From Vogesella urethralis (GTDB taxonomy: Bacteria; Pseudomonadota; Gammaproteobacteria; Burkholderiales; Chromobacteriaceae): DNA of 64,000 bases. Below, piece by piece: positions 1 to 10,002 of the stretch. Within the stretch, counting starts at the first letter, position 1. The number at the start of each line of letters is the position of its first letter. The position numbers and the translations under genes are program-made. Under the pieces are notes generated by a model, which did not search any database, was not told the origin of the DNA, and saw nothing but the letters and a program-made list of their open reading frames with translations. The stretch covers positions 1-64,000 of the forward strand of contig NZ_VMDW02000099.1 of the NCBI RefSeq assembly GCF_007644045.2, read 5' to 3'.

Positions 1-150
1 TTGGTTTGTTTAAAGAGCGGTGCTGACTTCGTTTCGTTTGCGTCGTCAGCTGAGGAGGCGAACTATACCCACCCCGCCCTGGGCCGTCAACACTTTCTGC
101 GAGAAAAATCACAAATACTTGCATTTATTTTATAAGTATATGATTTATAT
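1..150 (-). promoter_or_regulatory. rRNA operon promoter, UP-like region and boxA leader (operon lies left of window)
   Basis: Read on the minus strand, there is TTGACG (85-90) then a 17-bp spacer and TATAGT (62-67), followed by a GC-rich discriminator. Upstream of the -35 lies an A/T-rich stretch (about 100-150) like an UP element. Downstream at 6-19 is CGCTCTTTAAACAA, a close match to the boxA antitermination site that precedes 16S rRNA. Together these are the hallmarks of a stringently controlled rrn promoter. The 16S gene itself should begin roughly 100-200 bp beyond the left edge and is not visible. Confidence 0.8.
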
Positions 151-154
151 GGAT

Positions 155-180
155 GTAAAAAAGCCGCCCATTCGGGCGGC
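155..180 (-). terminator. Rho-independent terminator of the carbonic anhydrase gene
   Basis: A perfect 7-bp stem (GCCGCCC / GGGCGGC, 163-180) with a 4-base loop is followed on the minus strand by six T residues. It lies about 23 bp past the stop codon and separates the gene from the rrn promoter that reads in the same direction. Confidence 0.85.
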
Positions 181-202
181 TTGCTAGGGGTAGCCGTTAT
201 GG

Positions 203-1237
203 CTAGTGGCCACCGGCCGGCGCCGCGCTCATACCGGTTGCAGCATTAAAGAAATTACCGGCTTTGGTGAGAGCTGCCAGCTTGGCCGGGTCGGTTTCAC
301 CATTGATATTGGTGATGATCAGCTTGCCCTTGCCTTGCTTGAAGTCGTTACGGAAGTCGTAGAAGGCGCCGATGACGGCCAGCTTGCCGGATTCGACTTC
401 ACCACCGAACTTGAGCATGGCAGCGTCTACTTGGTTATTCACGTTCATCAGCGCCCCTTCGTTGACGTTGATGCCTTTGGGGATGTTGATAGTGAGCAGC
501 TCTTTCTGGATCGGGCGTTCCAGTTTGCTGAAGTCACCACTGGCGGCAGCCACGGCACCGCATACGGCATGACCGACAAACATCAGTAACGGCGTGTTGA
601 GGTGGCGCACGCCGTACTCGACCGAACCTTCCGAGGTGGCCAGCTGGTTGCCGATATTGCGCACCATGAACAGGTCGTTGACGGCGTCGCCGTGGAAGGC
701 GTTGCTCTGCACGCGCGAGTCGGCACACGTCACCACCGTGGCGCGCGGTGTCTGCTTGCTGGCGAACTTGTCGAAGTAGGCGCTGTTATTGCGCTTCATA
801 TAGTTGCTGTTGGCCGCCAGCATGGCTTTGACCAGGCCTTGGACCTTGCCGATTTCACTACCGTGATCATGATCATCATGGCCGGCACTGCTGCCGTGTG
901 CTGCCGCCGGCTTGTGCTTGGCCGCGGTGCCGTGGGCGCTGGCCTTGCGCGGTGCGGCATGACTACTGGCTACGTGTACCGGTGTGGCCGGTTTGATGCT
1001 GGGCTTGCGCAGTGGGTGGATGGAGGGTTGCAGGGTTTCAGTATGCGCAGCCTGTGCTTTGGCTGTGGGTGCAGCCTCGCCATGTGCGGCAGGTGCCGCA
1101 CTGGCGGCCGGCGCGGCGGCGGGCTTGTGGGCGGCAGCCGGTGCGGCTGGCGCGTGTGCCTCGTTGGCGGCCACATGGGTAGCCAGCATGCCCAGCATGG
1201 CGGCCAGCAGCGTGTTGGCCATCCGTTTGTATTTCAT
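203..1237 (-). CDS. Periplasmic beta-class carbonic anhydrase with long Ala/Pro/His-rich N-terminal arm
   Basis: Hydrates CO2 to bicarbonate. The 344-residue product starts with a signal peptide (hydrophobic residues about 8-24), so it should act in the periplasm. Residues about 25-128 are low complexity, rich in Ala, Pro, His and Lys, ending in a DDHDH cluster. The catalytic domain follows: CADSR (Cys171, Asp173, Arg175) and GHAVCGA (His223, Cys226) supply the expected zinc ligands and Asp-Arg dyad of beta-class enzymes. An AAGGGG ribosome site precedes the ATG. The arm roughly doubles the usual size before the catalytic core and its His content suggests metal handling, which is inference. 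Confidence 0.88.
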   Translation of the reverse strand: MKYKRMANTLLAAMLGMLATHVAANEAHAPAAPAAAHKPAAAPAASAAPAAHGEAAPTAKAQAAHTETLQPSIHPLRKPSIKPATPVHVASSHAAPRKASAHGTAAKHKPAAAHGSSAGHDDHDHGSEIGKVQGLVKAMLAANSNYMKRNNSAYFDKFASKQTPRATVVTCADSRVQSNAFHGDAVNDLFMVRNIGNQLATSEGSVEYGVRHLNTPLLMFVGHAVCGAVAAASGDFSKLERPIQKELLTINIPKGINVNEGALMNVNNQVDAAMLKFGGEVESGKLAVIGAFYDFRNDFKQGKGKLIITNINGETDPAKLAALTKAGNFFNAATGMSAAPAGGH

Positions 1238-1309
1238 ATGCGCCCCTTGGTAATTGATGCAGTCTTTTGACAGTATCGTCCGCCAATCGGAAAACTCAAT
1301 TGCGACGTA

Positions 1310-2203
1310 TCAGTTGCTGCTGCTTTTCCGGCGCCACTGGCTGAGCAATACGCCGCCCAGCACCAGCACGCTGGCGGCGGTCTGGGTGGCATTCAGGCGT
1401 TCGTCCAGTAACAGCCAGGCGAGTAACAGCGTAAACAGCGGGATCAGGTTGATGAAAGCGCCAGCCAGTGCCACCGGTACCTTGCCTACCGCCCAGGTAT
1501 ACATGCCGTAGGCGCCCAGCGTGATGCAGGCCCCGAGGTACACCACCCACAGTACGGCGTCGAGCGGGAAATGCTGCGGCCAACTGGCCCACGGCGTCAG
1601 CAGCGCCGCGCCAAACCAGACGCTGCCCATCAGCGTCTGGGTGGCGGTAATGACCAGCGCCGAATAGCGGCTGGACAGTTTCTTGGCGATCAGTACGTAG
1701 CCGGTGGCGCACACCATGGCCAGGAATTCCAGCAGGTTGCCCAACGCCGGGTTGGGGGCACTGGCGTCGGCCTGGCTGCCGCCGGTCAACAGCAGTACGC
1801 CGCCCAGCGACACGCCCAAGCCCAGCCACACGGTGCGCGGTTGGCGGTCGCGCAGCAGGAAATGCGCGCCGACGGCCACCAGCAACGGTAATGTGGCGGT
1901 GATCATGCCGGCTTGCGACGCACTGGTATACAGCAACGCCTGCGCCTCGAACAGGAAGTACAGGCATGGCTCGCACAGCCCCATCAGTAGCAGCCAGCGC
2001 CAGTCACCGGCCTGGTAACGCCAACGTTGGCCGCGGCGCAGCAGCCAGGGCAGCAGGCAGACGCTGGCGATGATCATGCGGCAGAACAGTACGAACAAGG
2101 GGTCGAAGACGGCAAACACCGTCTTCAGCGCGATGAAGGAGCTGGACCACAGCAGCATGGCTGCGGTGAGGGCGATATAGGGCAACATGGTGACGCCTGG
2201 CAT
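1310..2203 (-). CDS. EamA/DMT-family permease
   Basis: A 297-residue, very hydrophobic protein with about ten predicted membrane spans arranged as two EamA repeats (residues about 7-145 and 155-290). Members of this drug/metabolite family export amino acids, sugars or toxic compounds; the substrate cannot be read from sequence. Met6 (position 2188) is an alternative start with an AGG site nine bases upstream. It is a single gene on the minus strand and is separated from the following chemoreceptor by an inverted pair of the GCGGCCAAC motif. Confidence 0.8.
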   Translation of the reverse strand: MPGVTMLPYIALTAAMLLWSSSFIALKTVFAVFDPLFVLFCRMIIASVCLLPWLLRRGQRWRYQAGDWRWLLLMGLCEPCLYFLFEAQALLYTSASQAGMITATLPLLVAVGAHFLLRDRQPRTVWLGLGVSLGGVLLLTGGSQADASAPNPALGNLLEFLAMVCATGYVLIAKKLSSRYSALVITATQTLMGSVWFGAALLTPWASWPQHFPLDAVLWVVYLGACITLGAYGMYTWAVGKVPVALAGAFINLIPLFTLLLAWLLLDERLNATQTAASVLVLGGVLLSQWRRKSSSN

Positions 2204-2253
2204 GCACGGAGCAGACGAGTGTGACGCAGCGGCATGCCGCCGTCAAAATGACC

Positions 2254-2279
2254 GCGGCCAACCCGCCGGGGTTGGCCGC
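2254..2279. repeat. Inverted pair of the GCGGCCAAC motif, possible terminator of the chemoreceptor gene
   Basis: GCGGCCAACC and GGTTGGCCGC face each other across six bases, giving a 10-bp perfect stem 24 bp past the stop of the minus-strand chemoreceptor. The T-run after the stem is weak (ATTTTG), so termination is plausible but not certain. Confidence 0.55.
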
Positions 2280-2302
2280 AAGGTGGTACCGCGGTAGCGG
2301 TG

Positions 2303-3910
2303 CTACAGCTTGTAGGCCGATACCGTCTGCTGCATGGCCGCCGCCAGTTCGCGCAGGCGCCCGGCCTGGGCCGACGCCTCGCTGGCAGCCATCGCGTTAT
2401 CGTTGGCCATGCTGGCCACGGTTTCCACCTGGTGGGCGATGCCGTCGGTGGCGGCCCCTTGCTCGCGAATGGCCAGCGTGATTTCACCGACCAGCTCGCA
2501 GCTCTGAGACGCGCTGCCCACGATGTCGCCCATCACTTCGCTGGCGCGGCCGGCTTCGGTGACGCCGCTTTCTACCCGCTCCACCGCCGCCTGCATGCGC
2601 GCGACGGCGCTACCGGAAACACTCTGGATGGCGCTGACGCTGGCCGCAATTTCCTGGGTAGACAGCGCGGTGCGCTCGGCCAGCTTGCGTACTTCGTCGG
2701 CTACCACGGCAAAACCGCGCCCCATCTCGCCGGCACGGGCCGCCTCGATGGCCGCATTCAGCGCCAGCAGATTGGTCTGGTCGGCCACATCGCGGATCAC
2801 CGACACCACGCTGGCGATGTCGCGGCTGCGCTCGTCCAGCTGCGCCATATTGCCGGACGCCTCGCCTACGGTAGTGGAAATGGCATGAATGCTGGCCACG
2901 GTATTGTCGATCACCTGGCGGCCACCGCTGGCGCTGTTACCGGCGGTGCGCACCAGCTGGTCAGCTTCCTGGGCGCGATCGCCAACATGGTTGATGCTGA
3001 CTGTAATCTGCTCCAGTGCTGCCGCCATCGCCGCCGCCGATTCCGACTGCGCATCGGAACCGTGCGCCACCTTTTGCGCCGCCCCGGCCACCGCTTCAGA
3101 GGCGGTATTGATCTGGCGGGCATCGTCCATGATGCGGGTGAGGCTGCCACGCAAGCTGTCGATCAGCTGGTTGAGCGCGGTCAGCATCTGCGCGATCTCA
3201 TCGCTGCCACGCGCGTCGGCACGGCGGGTGAAATCCAGATGAGTCGCAATATCCTGCATCAGCTGGCGCGCCCCGCCCAAACCACGGTCTACCTGGCGGT
3301 AGACGGTAAAACCGATGGCCCCCACCAGCAGCGTACCCAGCAGGGTGAGACCGAGGGTGATCCCCAGCGACTGGCGCTGGATGGCGGCCGAGCTGACCTT
3401 GTTGTTTTCCACATAGGTATTGTTGTACTTGGCGTGCTTGTCCAGCGCGCTCACCGCGTCGTTGATGGCGCCCAGGTTGCGTTCGTACAGCTGGCGCGCC
3501 TCTTCGGTACGGCGCTGGCGCGACAGGTCGAGGATGTTGCCGTAGAAGCTCCATACCCGCTGCAGCTTCTGGCGTTCATCATCGAGCAGGCGCTGGTCTT
3601 CCGGGTCGGCCACCAGTGCCTCGTAGGCTTTCAGGGACGCGTCGACCAGTTTGCGCTGTTCGGCCATCTCGCTTTCCAGCGCCTGCATGCGGCTGCCGTC
3701 GGCATTGATCACGTGCAACAAGACCAGGCCGTTGTAATCGAGGAAGTTGCCACGTGCGTCGGCCAACAGCTGGATACTGGCTATGGTGGTCTCGGAGTCA
3801 TCCAGCAGCGCCTGGAAGCGTTTGAGCTGCCAGGTCGCCCCACCGCCGAGCACCAGCATGCCGATGACGGTGATCAACACCAGCAACCCCAGTTTATGTA
3901 CGATTTTCAT
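2303..3910 (-). CDS. Membrane methyl-accepting chemotaxis protein
   Basis: A 535-residue transmembrane chemoreceptor. TM1 is about residues 7-28, a helical ligand-binding region of four-helix-bundle type spans 30-180, TM2 is about 182-204, and HAMP plus the methylated coiled-coil signalling domain follow. The invariant hairpin tip [19 protein letters not shown] is present and intact, so it should dock CheA/CheW. The C-terminus ends in YKL without a CheR-tethering pentapeptide. AGGGGG lies just upstream of the ATG. It is monocistronic. The ligand is unknown. Confidence 0.92.
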   Translation of the reverse strand: MKIVHKLGLLVLITVIGMLVLGGGATWQLKRFQALLDDSETTIASIQLLADARGNFLDYNGLVLLHVINADGSRMQALESEMAEQRKLVDASLKAYEALVADPEDQRLLDDERQKLQRVWSFYGNILDLSRQRRTEEARQLYERNLGAINDAVSALDKHAKYNNTYVENNKVSSAAIQRQSLGITLGLTLLGTLLVGAIGFTVYRQVDRGLGGARQLMQDIATHLDFTRRADARGSDEIAQMLTALNQLIDSLRGSLTRIMDDARQINTASEAVAGAAQKVAHGSDAQSESAAAMAAALEQITVSINHVGDRAQEADQLVRTAGNSASGGRQVIDNTVASIHAISTTVGEASGNMAQLDERSRDIASVVSVIRDVADQTNLLALNAAIEAARAGEMGRGFAVVADEVRKLAERTALSTQEIAASVSAIQSVSGSAVARMQAAVERVESGVTEAGRASEVMGDIVGSASQSCELVGEITLAIREQGAATDGIAHQVETVASMANDNAMAASEASAQAGRLRELAAAMQQTVSAYKL

Positions 3911-4093
3911 GGCACCCCCTATTCATTTTGCTTATCAATACTATGGGTTAATCTATAAGCAGTATGCGCCTTTTTGCTGAAGACTCCATTAAATGCCCGT
4001 GCTTAACGCCAGCTAGCCAAAACGCCTGTCGCGTTCCGGCTGCAAACGGCAGGTCGGCCTGCCACCCGCCCACGCTGCAACAGCACAACCACT

Positions 4094-5185
4094 ATGGATA
4101 GTGTAGACACTGTCGTCATCGGCGCCGGCGTCGTCGGCCTGGCTTGCGCCCGGGCGCTGGCAGAAGCCGGCCGCGACGTGATGCTGGTGGAGCAGGAAAC
4201 CGCCATCGGCCAGCACACCAGCAGCCGCAACAGCGAAGTCATCCACGCCGGCCTGTACTACGCCCCCGGCAGCCTGAAAGCACGGCTATGCGTGGCCGGG
4301 CGCGAGCAGCTGTACCGCTACTGTGCCGAGCGCAACGTGCCGCACCGGCGCATCGGCAAGCTGCTGGTGGCGGTGGACGCCGCCGACGCCGACAGGTTGG
4401 CCGCACTGCAGCGCCACGCCGCCGGTAACGGCGTGGCACTACCCTGGCTGGACCAGGCTGCGCTGCGCGAACGCGAGCCAGCGCTGCAGGCACACGCCGC
4501 GTTGCTATCGCCGGAGACCGGCATTGTTGATAGCCACGCGCTGATGCTGGCGCTGCTGGCCGACGCCGAACAGGCCGGAGCCCAGCTGGCGCTGGCGTCG
4601 CCGGTGCAGGCGGGCCGGGTGTGCGCCGACGGCATCGTGCTGCAGCTGGCCGACGGCTACGAGCTGCGGGCACAACGGGTGGTCAACGCCGCCGGCTTGT
4701 GGGCACCCGCGCTGGCTACCGCGCTGCACGGCGTTCCACGTGAAACCGTCCCCGCCCCCTACTTCGCCCGTGGCGTGTACTTTGCGCTGCAAGGGCGCTG
4801 CCCGTTCTCGCAGCTGATCTACCCGTTGCCGGAAGCCGGTGGCCTGGGCACACACCTGACGCTGGACCTGGGCGGCCAGGCGCGCTTTGGCCCGGATGTA
4901 GAATGGATAGACGGGGTGAATTACACGGTGGACGCTGGCCGCGCCGAACGCTTTTATCGCAGCATCCGCCGCTGGTGGCCGGCACTGGCAGACGGTGCAC
5001 TGGCGCCCACCTACAGCGGCGTACGGCCAAAGATCGTGCCGCCAGGCACGCCGGATGGCGACTTTATCGTGCAGGGGCCGGCACAACACGGTGTACCGGG
5101 GCTGGTGAATCTGTACGGCATCGAATCGCCGGGGCTGACCGCCAGCCTGGCGCTGGCCGACCAGGTGGCGGCCTTACTGGCCTGA
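4094..5185 (+). CDS. FAD-dependent oxidoreductase of the DAO/LhgO family
   Basis: A 363-residue flavoprotein with an N-terminal dinucleotide fold (GAGVVG at residues about 10-15, acidic Glu at the end of the second strand) and the [16 protein letters not shown] segment typical of L-2-hydroxyglutarate oxidase-like proteins. The C-terminal GVRPKI and [12 protein letters not shown] segments close the FAD site. The likely reaction is oxidation of an L-2-hydroxy acid, feeding electrons to the membrane; the substrate is inferred from family only. No strong ribosome site precedes the ATG. The 3' end overlaps the convergent gene by 12 bp. Confidence 0.78.
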   Translation: MDSVDTVVIGAGVVGLACARALAEAGRDVMLVEQETAIGQHTSSRNSEVIHAGLYYAPGSLKARLCVAGREQLYRYCAERNVPHRRIGKLLVAVDAADADRLAALQRHAAGNGVALPWLDQAALREREPALQAHAALLSPETGIVDSHALMLALLADAEQAGAQLALASPVQAGRVCADGIVLQLADGYELRAQRVVNAAGLWAPALATALHGVPRETVPAPYFARGVYFALQGRCPFSQLIYPLPEAGGLGTHLTLDLGGQARFGPDVEWIDGVNYTVDAGRAERFYRSIRRWWPALADGALAPTYSGVRPKIVPPGTPDGDFIVQGPAQHGVPGLVNLYGIESPGLTASLALADQVAALLA

Positions 5186-5722
5186 GGCCAGCAGCGCCAC
5201 GGCCCGCAGGATGCGTTGCCGGATCAGGCCGCTGACCGGGCGGATCAGGTACCAGTACGGGGCAAAACGGCGGTAACTGGCGCGGTCCGGGCAATGCACG
5301 CGGGTGGTGGTTTGTAGCAGGCATGTGCCGTCGCTCTGCGGCTGGATGCGGAAGGCCAGCACCAAGCGCGGCACCTGCTGCAGGCTGGCAAAGTGGCCGG
5401 CATCGCGTATCGGCTGCAAGCCGTAGTCGCTACGCCAGAAGGCACCGGCCAGCCCCCACACTACCTCGTGCCCGTCCTGGGCCAGCAGGGTGAACTCGTG
5501 CAGGCCAAACGGCGGTTTGTGCGGCAACGCGTTGCCATGGCCCAGGCGTGCGGCCAACCTGCCGGGCAGCTCGCGCAGGTAGATGAAGCGGCTCACCCAC
5601 GGGTCTTGCCATTGCGGCAGCCGGGCCAGTGCGGCGCGCAGCTTGGCCGCATCGGCGTTGACCTGGCGCTGGTGCTGCTCGGCAAACTGGTACTGCGGCA
5701 ATAGCGCGTCGATCAGGCCCAT
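5174..5722 (-). CDS. Conserved hypothetical protein, DUF2867-like
   Basis: A 182-residue soluble protein. The C-terminal half (pattern [26 protein letters not shown], ending in RILRAV) resembles DUF2867-type proteins, a START/SRPBCC-like fold of unknown role; the match is from memory of the pattern and is tentative. It is the last gene of a probable minus-strand operon, 13 bp after the solute-binding protein gene, and its end overlaps the oxidoreductase by 12 bp. Confidence 0.6.
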   Translation of the reverse strand: MGLIDALLPQYQFAEQHQRQVNADAAKLRAALARLPQWQDPWVSRFIYLRELPGRLAARLGHGNALPHKPPFGLHEFTLLAQDGHEVVWGLAGAFWRSDYGLQPIRDAGHFASLQQVPRLVLAFRIQPQSDGTCLLQTTTRVHCPDRASYRRFAPYWYLIRPVSGLIRQRILRAVALLASGQ

Positions 5723-5735
5723 GGCGATGGCAGGC

Positions 5736-6503
5736 TCAAGGTTGTGGTTCAGCGTCGTACTGGCGGAAGATGGCGTTGTAGCGGCCGTCGTTTTTCATCT
5801 CGCGAATGCGGTAATCGATACGCTGGCGCAGTGCCGGGTCGCGCCACAGCACGGTTGCCTCGCGCGGCGGCAAGATGGCAAACACGTCTACCGGCTGACG
5901 CGCGTCAACCTGCGGGTCGTTGCGCAAGCGCTTGCGGTACCAATCGGCCACCAGGCGGTCGGCCAGAATCACATCGACACGGCCGGCGTACAGGCTTTTC
6001 ACCTGCTGGCGCTGGTCGCCGGTTTCGGTATAACGCCCCTGGGCGACGGCGGCGACCACGTCGAAACTGTCGGGCAGATCGTTCTGCGCACCGTCCCAAG
6101 CCAGGATGTCCAGCCCGATCAGGTCGGCCGCCTGCTCTAGCTTCAGGTGACGGCGTTGCAGGGCCAGGGCCAGGTTATCGAACGAGTGCAAGGGCCGGCT
6201 CAGCGAGCCCGGCAGATTCTCGCGCTTTTGCGTGCTGGCAGAAATGTCGTACAGCGCGTCCACCTCGTTGCGGCGATACAGCGCAATACGGCGCGCGTAC
6301 GGGTAGAACACCGGCTGCAGCGCCAGGCCCTCGGCCTGCAGCGCTTCGCGCAGCAGCGTGACCGCAATACCGGGGCGGCTATCGGCGCTTACCCACGGCG
6401 GGCTGTGCTCGATGAAGGCAATACGGATCACCCCGCCGGCGTGGGCCGGCAGCAGCGACGACAGCAGGCACAGGCCCAGCCAGACAAACTTGCGCAATAC
6501 CAT
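5736..6503 (-). CDS. Periplasmic solute-binding protein, family 3-like
   Basis: From Met17 of the longest frame (position 6503) the protein is 255 residues with a clear signal peptide (MVLRKFVWLGLCLLSSLLPAHA). This start leaves a 4-bp gap after the MOSC gene, whereas the longer frame would overlap it. The mature part has the two-lobe pattern of family 3 amino-acid-binding proteins (IRIAFIEHSPPW near the start; a DVILADRLVADWY segment). No permease or ATPase is nearby, so it may serve as an orphan or sensor-type binding protein. The ligand is not predictable. Confidence 0.72.
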   Translation of the reverse strand: MVLRKFVWLGLCLLSSLLPAHAGGVIRIAFIEHSPPWVSADSRPGIAVTLLREALQAEGLALQPVFYPYARRIALYRRNEVDALYDISASTQKRENLPGSLSRPLHSFDNLALALQRRHLKLEQAADLIGLDILAWDGAQNDLPDSFDVVAAVAQGRYTETGDQRQQVKSLYAGRVDVILADRLVADWYRKRLRNDPQVDARQPVDVFAILPPREATVLWRDPALRQRIDYRIREMKNDGRYNAIFRQYDAEPQP

Positions 6504-6507
6504 GTTC

Positions 6508-7314
6508 CTAATCGAAGGCCAGACGGCTTTCCAGTACTTCCACCTCGTCACCCACCCGCAGCACGCCGCTGTTGCGCGCCACCAGGTTGACCCCGAAACA
6601 AACCCCCTCTTCCAGCCGGCGGTAGCCGATCAGCGTGGCCAGCGGCTGCTTGTCGGGGTGGGGCACGGCGCTGTCCGGGTCGATGGTGGTGAAGATGCAG
6701 CGCGTACAGCGGCTGGCTACCTCGAACTCCACCTCGCCGATGCGGATGCGTTGCCATTCGTCTTCCTCAAAGGCAAACGCATCGTCCACCACCAGGTTGG
6801 GACGGAACTGGCGCATGGAAACCGGCGCGGCCAACCTTTGGTTCAAATCATCCAGCGACGCCTGGCTGATCAGCAAAAACGGCGCGCCGTCGGCAAACGA
6901 CAGCGGCGTTTCGCCGTCCTTGTAACGGCGCGTGGTCTGCCCCAGCCACAGCAGCTGTACCGGCTCGCCCAGCCACTGGCTGAACCAGGCGTCGGCGGCA
7001 TCGTCACCGCTCAGTGCGGTGAATTCGCTCTTCCATACCTGGGCACGATGCGGCTGCTGAAAACGGGCGGTATCGGTAGCCAGCAGCGCTTGGCCAGGCG
7101 CGCTGAACTGCCAGCCGCCCTCGCCGCTGCCCGCCGCTTCCACCTGCACCAGGCGCGGGTGGGTACGCGCGGTGATCTGGCTACCGTCGGGGCGTACCAC
7201 CAGCCAGACGCGGTCGTCGGCCAGGCCTTGCAAGGTCACGCTGGCCTCGGCCACGGCTTGGCCGCGACAGGATTTCAACGGATGAATGAACAGCTGCGTC
7301 AGCGCCATGAACAT
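6508..7314 (-). CDS. MOSC-domain protein, YcbX-like
   Basis: A 268-residue protein with an N-terminal MOSC beta-barrel domain (LFIHPLKSCRG near residue 10) and a C-terminal MOSC domain containing RCTRCIFTTIDP with the conserved cysteine. YcbX-type proteins are thought to bind molybdenum cofactor and reduce N-hydroxylated compounds together with a ferredoxin-like partner. The typical C-terminal 2Fe-2S domain of E. coli YcbX is absent, so a separate electron donor is needed. Met3 (7308) has the better-spaced GGGG site. First gene of a three-gene unit. Confidence 0.82.
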   Translation of the reverse strand: MFMALTQLFIHPLKSCRGQAVAEASVTLQGLADDRVWLVVRPDGSQITARTHPRLVQVEAAGSGEGGWQFSAPGQALLATDTARFQQPHRAQVWKSEFTALSGDDAADAWFSQWLGEPVQLLWLGQTTRRYKDGETPLSFADGAPFLLISQASLDDLNQRLAAPVSMRQFRPNLVVDDAFAFEEDEWQRIRIGEVEFEVASRCTRCIFTTIDPDSAVPHPDKQPLATLIGYRRLEEGVCFGVNLVARNSGVLRVGDEVEVLESRLAFD

Positions 7315-7522
7315 GCCCCAGAAAATGACGCCTTAGGCTAGCGCCCGGCTGCTGTTTTAGCAATGCAAAAAGGCGTCATCCGGCGTGCTATGCGCGATGA
7401 ATTTTTATTGAAACATTACAAAGTGCTTATATGTTGCGATTGCATTGATAACGTTCATTGCCTTAAATAAACCACAACAATACCCAGACGCCGGCCCTCC
7501 GGCAGTAAGGACGGCTCACCCC

Positions 7523-8839
7523 ATGTTCAATCGTCACCTGAAACAGGAAATCGCCGAGTTGCGCAGCCAACTCGCCAGCCTCACCGCACTCGACAACGCC
7601 CTCAACCGCTCCAATGCCGTCATCCGCTTCGATACCGAAGGCAATGTGGTTTGGGCCAACGACAACTTCCTGCGCACCATGGGCTACCAGACGCTGGCGC
7701 AGATCGCCGGCAAACCGCACAGCCAGTTCTGCGATGCCGCCACCCGCAGCAGCAGTGACTACCACCAGTTCTGGGCGCGCCTGAAGCGCGGCGAGTACTT
7801 CAGCGGCCACGTCCGCCGCGTCAACGCCACCGGCCAGACCGTGTGGCTGGAAGCCACCTATAACCCGCTGCTGGACGACAGCGGCCAGGTTAGCGGCTTC
7901 GTCAAGTTTGCGTCCGATATCAGCGCCAGCGTGCAGCAGGCACAGCGCGACGAAGCGGTGCTGCAGGCGCTGGACCGCGCCATGGCCATCATCGAATTCG
8001 ACGTCGACGGCCGCGTGCTGGACGCCAACGCCAACTTCCTGCACACCATGGGTTACCGCCTGGACGAGATTCGCGGCCAGCACCACCGCCAGTTTTGCGA
8101 CAGCAGCTACGCCGCCAGCAGCGATTACGAAGCGCTGTGGCGCACGCTGCGCCAAGGCCAGTTTTTCAGCGGCCGCGTGCAACGGGTGAACAAGCAAGGG
8201 CAGCCGGTATGGCTGAACGCCAACTACACGCCGATCATGGACGAGGCGGGCAAGGTGGTGCGGGTGATCAAGTTTGCCAACGACATCACCGAGCGCATCC
8301 AGCAGCAGCAGCGCGAATACGATAGCGCGATGTTTGCCTATCACACCTCGCAGCAGGCACGCAGCCAGGCCGACGAAGGCGTGCAGTACATCCGCGACAG
8401 CGTGGCCGACATCCGCGCCATGGCCGGTAGTATCGATACCGCCAGCACCAACATCCGCCAGCTGGGCGAACGCTCGCAGGCGATCAGCTCCATCGTGCAG
8501 ACCATCCATGACATTGCCGACCAGACCAACCTGCTGGCGCTGAACGCTGCCATCGAAGCAGCCCGGGCCGGCGAAAGCGGCCGCGGCTTTGCCGTGGTGG
8601 CCGACGAAGTCCGCAAGCTGTCGGAGCGCACCTCGGTGTCCACCACCGAGATCACCCAGATGGTGAACGACATCCAGCAGCAGACCGCGACAGCGGTGGA
8701 CAATATGGCGCAGATCCTGGCTCAGGCCCACGACAGCGTGGACAAAACCCAGCACGCCGGCGAACGCATCGACCAGATTCGCGCCGGCGCGGAACAAGTG
8801 GTGCAGGCGATCGAGCAACTGACCGCCGGCAAACACTGA
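7523..8839 (+). CDS. Soluble chemoreceptor with tandem PAS domains, BdlA-like
   Basis: The ATG at 7523, behind AAGGA, gives 438 residues; an upstream in-frame TTG is unlikely. There is no membrane segment. PAS1 (about 25-135) and PAS2 (about 145-257) are similar to each other, each with a GxxHxQFCD segment, and are followed by a short MCP signalling domain (about 270-438) with the conserved [20 protein letters not shown] tip. Two PAS domains plus a truncated MCP domain without membrane anchor is the architecture of Pseudomonas BdlA, the biofilm-dispersion sensor, and of Aer-like redox receptors. Role in redox-linked dispersal is inference. Confidence 0.85.
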   Translation: MFNRHLKQEIAELRSQLASLTALDNALNRSNAVIRFDTEGNVVWANDNFLRTMGYQTLAQIAGKPHSQFCDAATRSSSDYHQFWARLKRGEYFSGHVRRVNATGQTVWLEATYNPLLDDSGQVSGFVKFASDISASVQQAQRDEAVLQALDRAMAIIEFDVDGRVLDANANFLHTMGYRLDEIRGQHHRQFCDSSYAASSDYEALWRTLRQGQFFSGRVQRVNKQGQPVWLNANYTPIMDEAGKVVRVIKFANDITERIQQQQREYDSAMFAYHTSQQARSQADEGVQYIRDSVADIRAMAGSIDTASTNIRQLGERSQAISSIVQTIHDIADQTNLLALNAAIEAARAGESGRGFAVVADEVRKLSERTSVSTTEITQMVNDIQQQTATAVDNMAQILAQAHDSVDKTQHAGERIDQIRAGAEQVVQAIEQLTAGKH

Positions 8840-8874
8840 CGCATCAGAAACCGCGTTACCCTGCCCTGCCAACC

Positions 8875-8903
8875 AAGGCCTGTTTGCCGTGCAAACAGGC
8901 CTT
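8875..8903. terminator. Bidirectional terminator between convergent genes
   Basis: AAGGCCTGTTTG and CAAACAGGCCTT form a perfect 12-bp stem with a 5-base loop, between the stop codons of the PAS chemoreceptor and the SBF transporter. There is no long T-run on either side. Confidence 0.65.
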
Positions 8904-8932
8904 GCTGTTCATCACGCCGCCACGCAGCGGGC

Positions 8933-9901
8933 TCAGCCCCGCTTGCCCGCTGCGGCCAACCTTTGCGCCAGCACCGCGCACACCATCAACTGCAGCTGGT
9001 GGAACAGCATCAAGGGCAGCACGATGGCCCCCATCGGCTGGCCGGCAAACAGCACCTTGGCCATCGGCACGCCGCTGGCCAGGCTTTTCTTGGAACCGCA
9101 AAACAGCAAGGTAATGCGGTCTTCGCGGTTAAAGCCCAGCTGCCGCCCCAGCAGCGTTGTCAGCAACAGCAGCAGCGCCAGCAACAGGGTGCAGGTCAGC
9201 AGCAAGCCACCCAGCGCCGGCAGCGGCAGGCTGTGCCACAGGCCGTTGATCACCGCCGCGCTGAACGCGGTGTACACCACCAGCAGGATGGAGCCTTGGT
9301 CCACCGCGCGCAGCAGCGGCTTGTGGCGCTCTACCCAGCCACCCAGCCACGGCCGCAGCACCTGGCCGGCGATGAAGGGCAGCAGCAGCTGGTACACGAT
9401 GCCGCTGGCCGAGCCGGCGTGCATGCCGCCCTCGCCCTGCACCAGCAACCAGCCTACCAGCAACGGCGTCAGCGCGATGCCGGCCAGATTGGACGCCGTC
9501 GCGCTGCAGATGGCGGCCGGCACATTGCCGCCGGCCACCGACACGAAGGCAATCGACGACTGCACGGTAGACGGCAACAGGCACAGGTACAGCACGCCCA
9601 GCGCCAGCGCCGGCGTGGTCAGCGTCTGCAACAGCGGCTGCAACACCAGCCCCAGCAGCGGAAACAGCACAAAGGTGGCGGCCAGCACGCACAGGTGCAG
9701 GCGCCAGTGCGTCATGCCGGCCACCACCGCCTGCCGCGACAGCTTGGCGCCGTGCAGGAAAAACAGCACGGCGATGGCCAGCTGGGTCAGGTGCTCCAGC
9801 CAGACGGCGATCTGGCCCTGGCACGGCAGCAGGCTGGCCAGGGCAACGCTGGCCAGCAGGCCAAGGGTGAAATTGTCGGGCAGGAAGCGCGGGCGCGGCA
9901 C
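8933..9901 (-). CDS. SBF-like (bile acid:sodium symporter family) transporter
   Basis: A hydrophobic protein of about 322 residues with nine to ten membrane spans, matching the YfeH-type SBF-like family (FNREDRITLLFCGSKKSLASGVPMA is a characteristic stretch). The start is taken as GTG at 9901 because GGAG lies eight bases upstream; a further upstream GTG at 9940 has no such site. Substrate unknown; relatives move organic anions. It is divergent from the LysR gene with about 100 bp between starts, so LysR is the obvious candidate regulator. Confidence 0.8.
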   Translation of the reverse strand: MPRPRFLPDNFTLGLLASVALASLLPCQGQIAVWLEHLTQLAIAVLFFLHGAKLSRQAVVAGMTHWRLHLCVLAATFVLFPLLGLVLQPLLQTLTTPALALGVLYLCLLPSTVQSSIAFVSVAGGNVPAAICSATASNLAGIALTPLLVGWLLVQGEGGMHAGSASGIVYQLLLPFIAGQVLRPWLGGWVERHKPLLRAVDQGSILLVVYTAFSAAVINGLWHSLPLPALGGLLLTCTLLLALLLLLTTLLGRQLGFNREDRITLLFCGSKKSLASGVPMAKVLFAGQPMGAIVLPLMLFHQLQLMVCAVLAQRLAAAGKRG

Positions 9902-10002
9902 GGCGGTTTCTCCAATGGGAAGACGAATACGGCCGTACACGGTAGCGGCGGCAGCGCCTATACTGCAAATTCATTTATCTCATTGATTGATAAAAAATTG
10001 CC

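Noticed and set aside
2300-3958. Long plus-strand open frame (about 550 codons) opposite the chemoreceptor
   Set aside because: It mirrors the MCP codons (His/Gln/Arg/Val-rich, no domain) and is the usual GC-rich antisense shadow.
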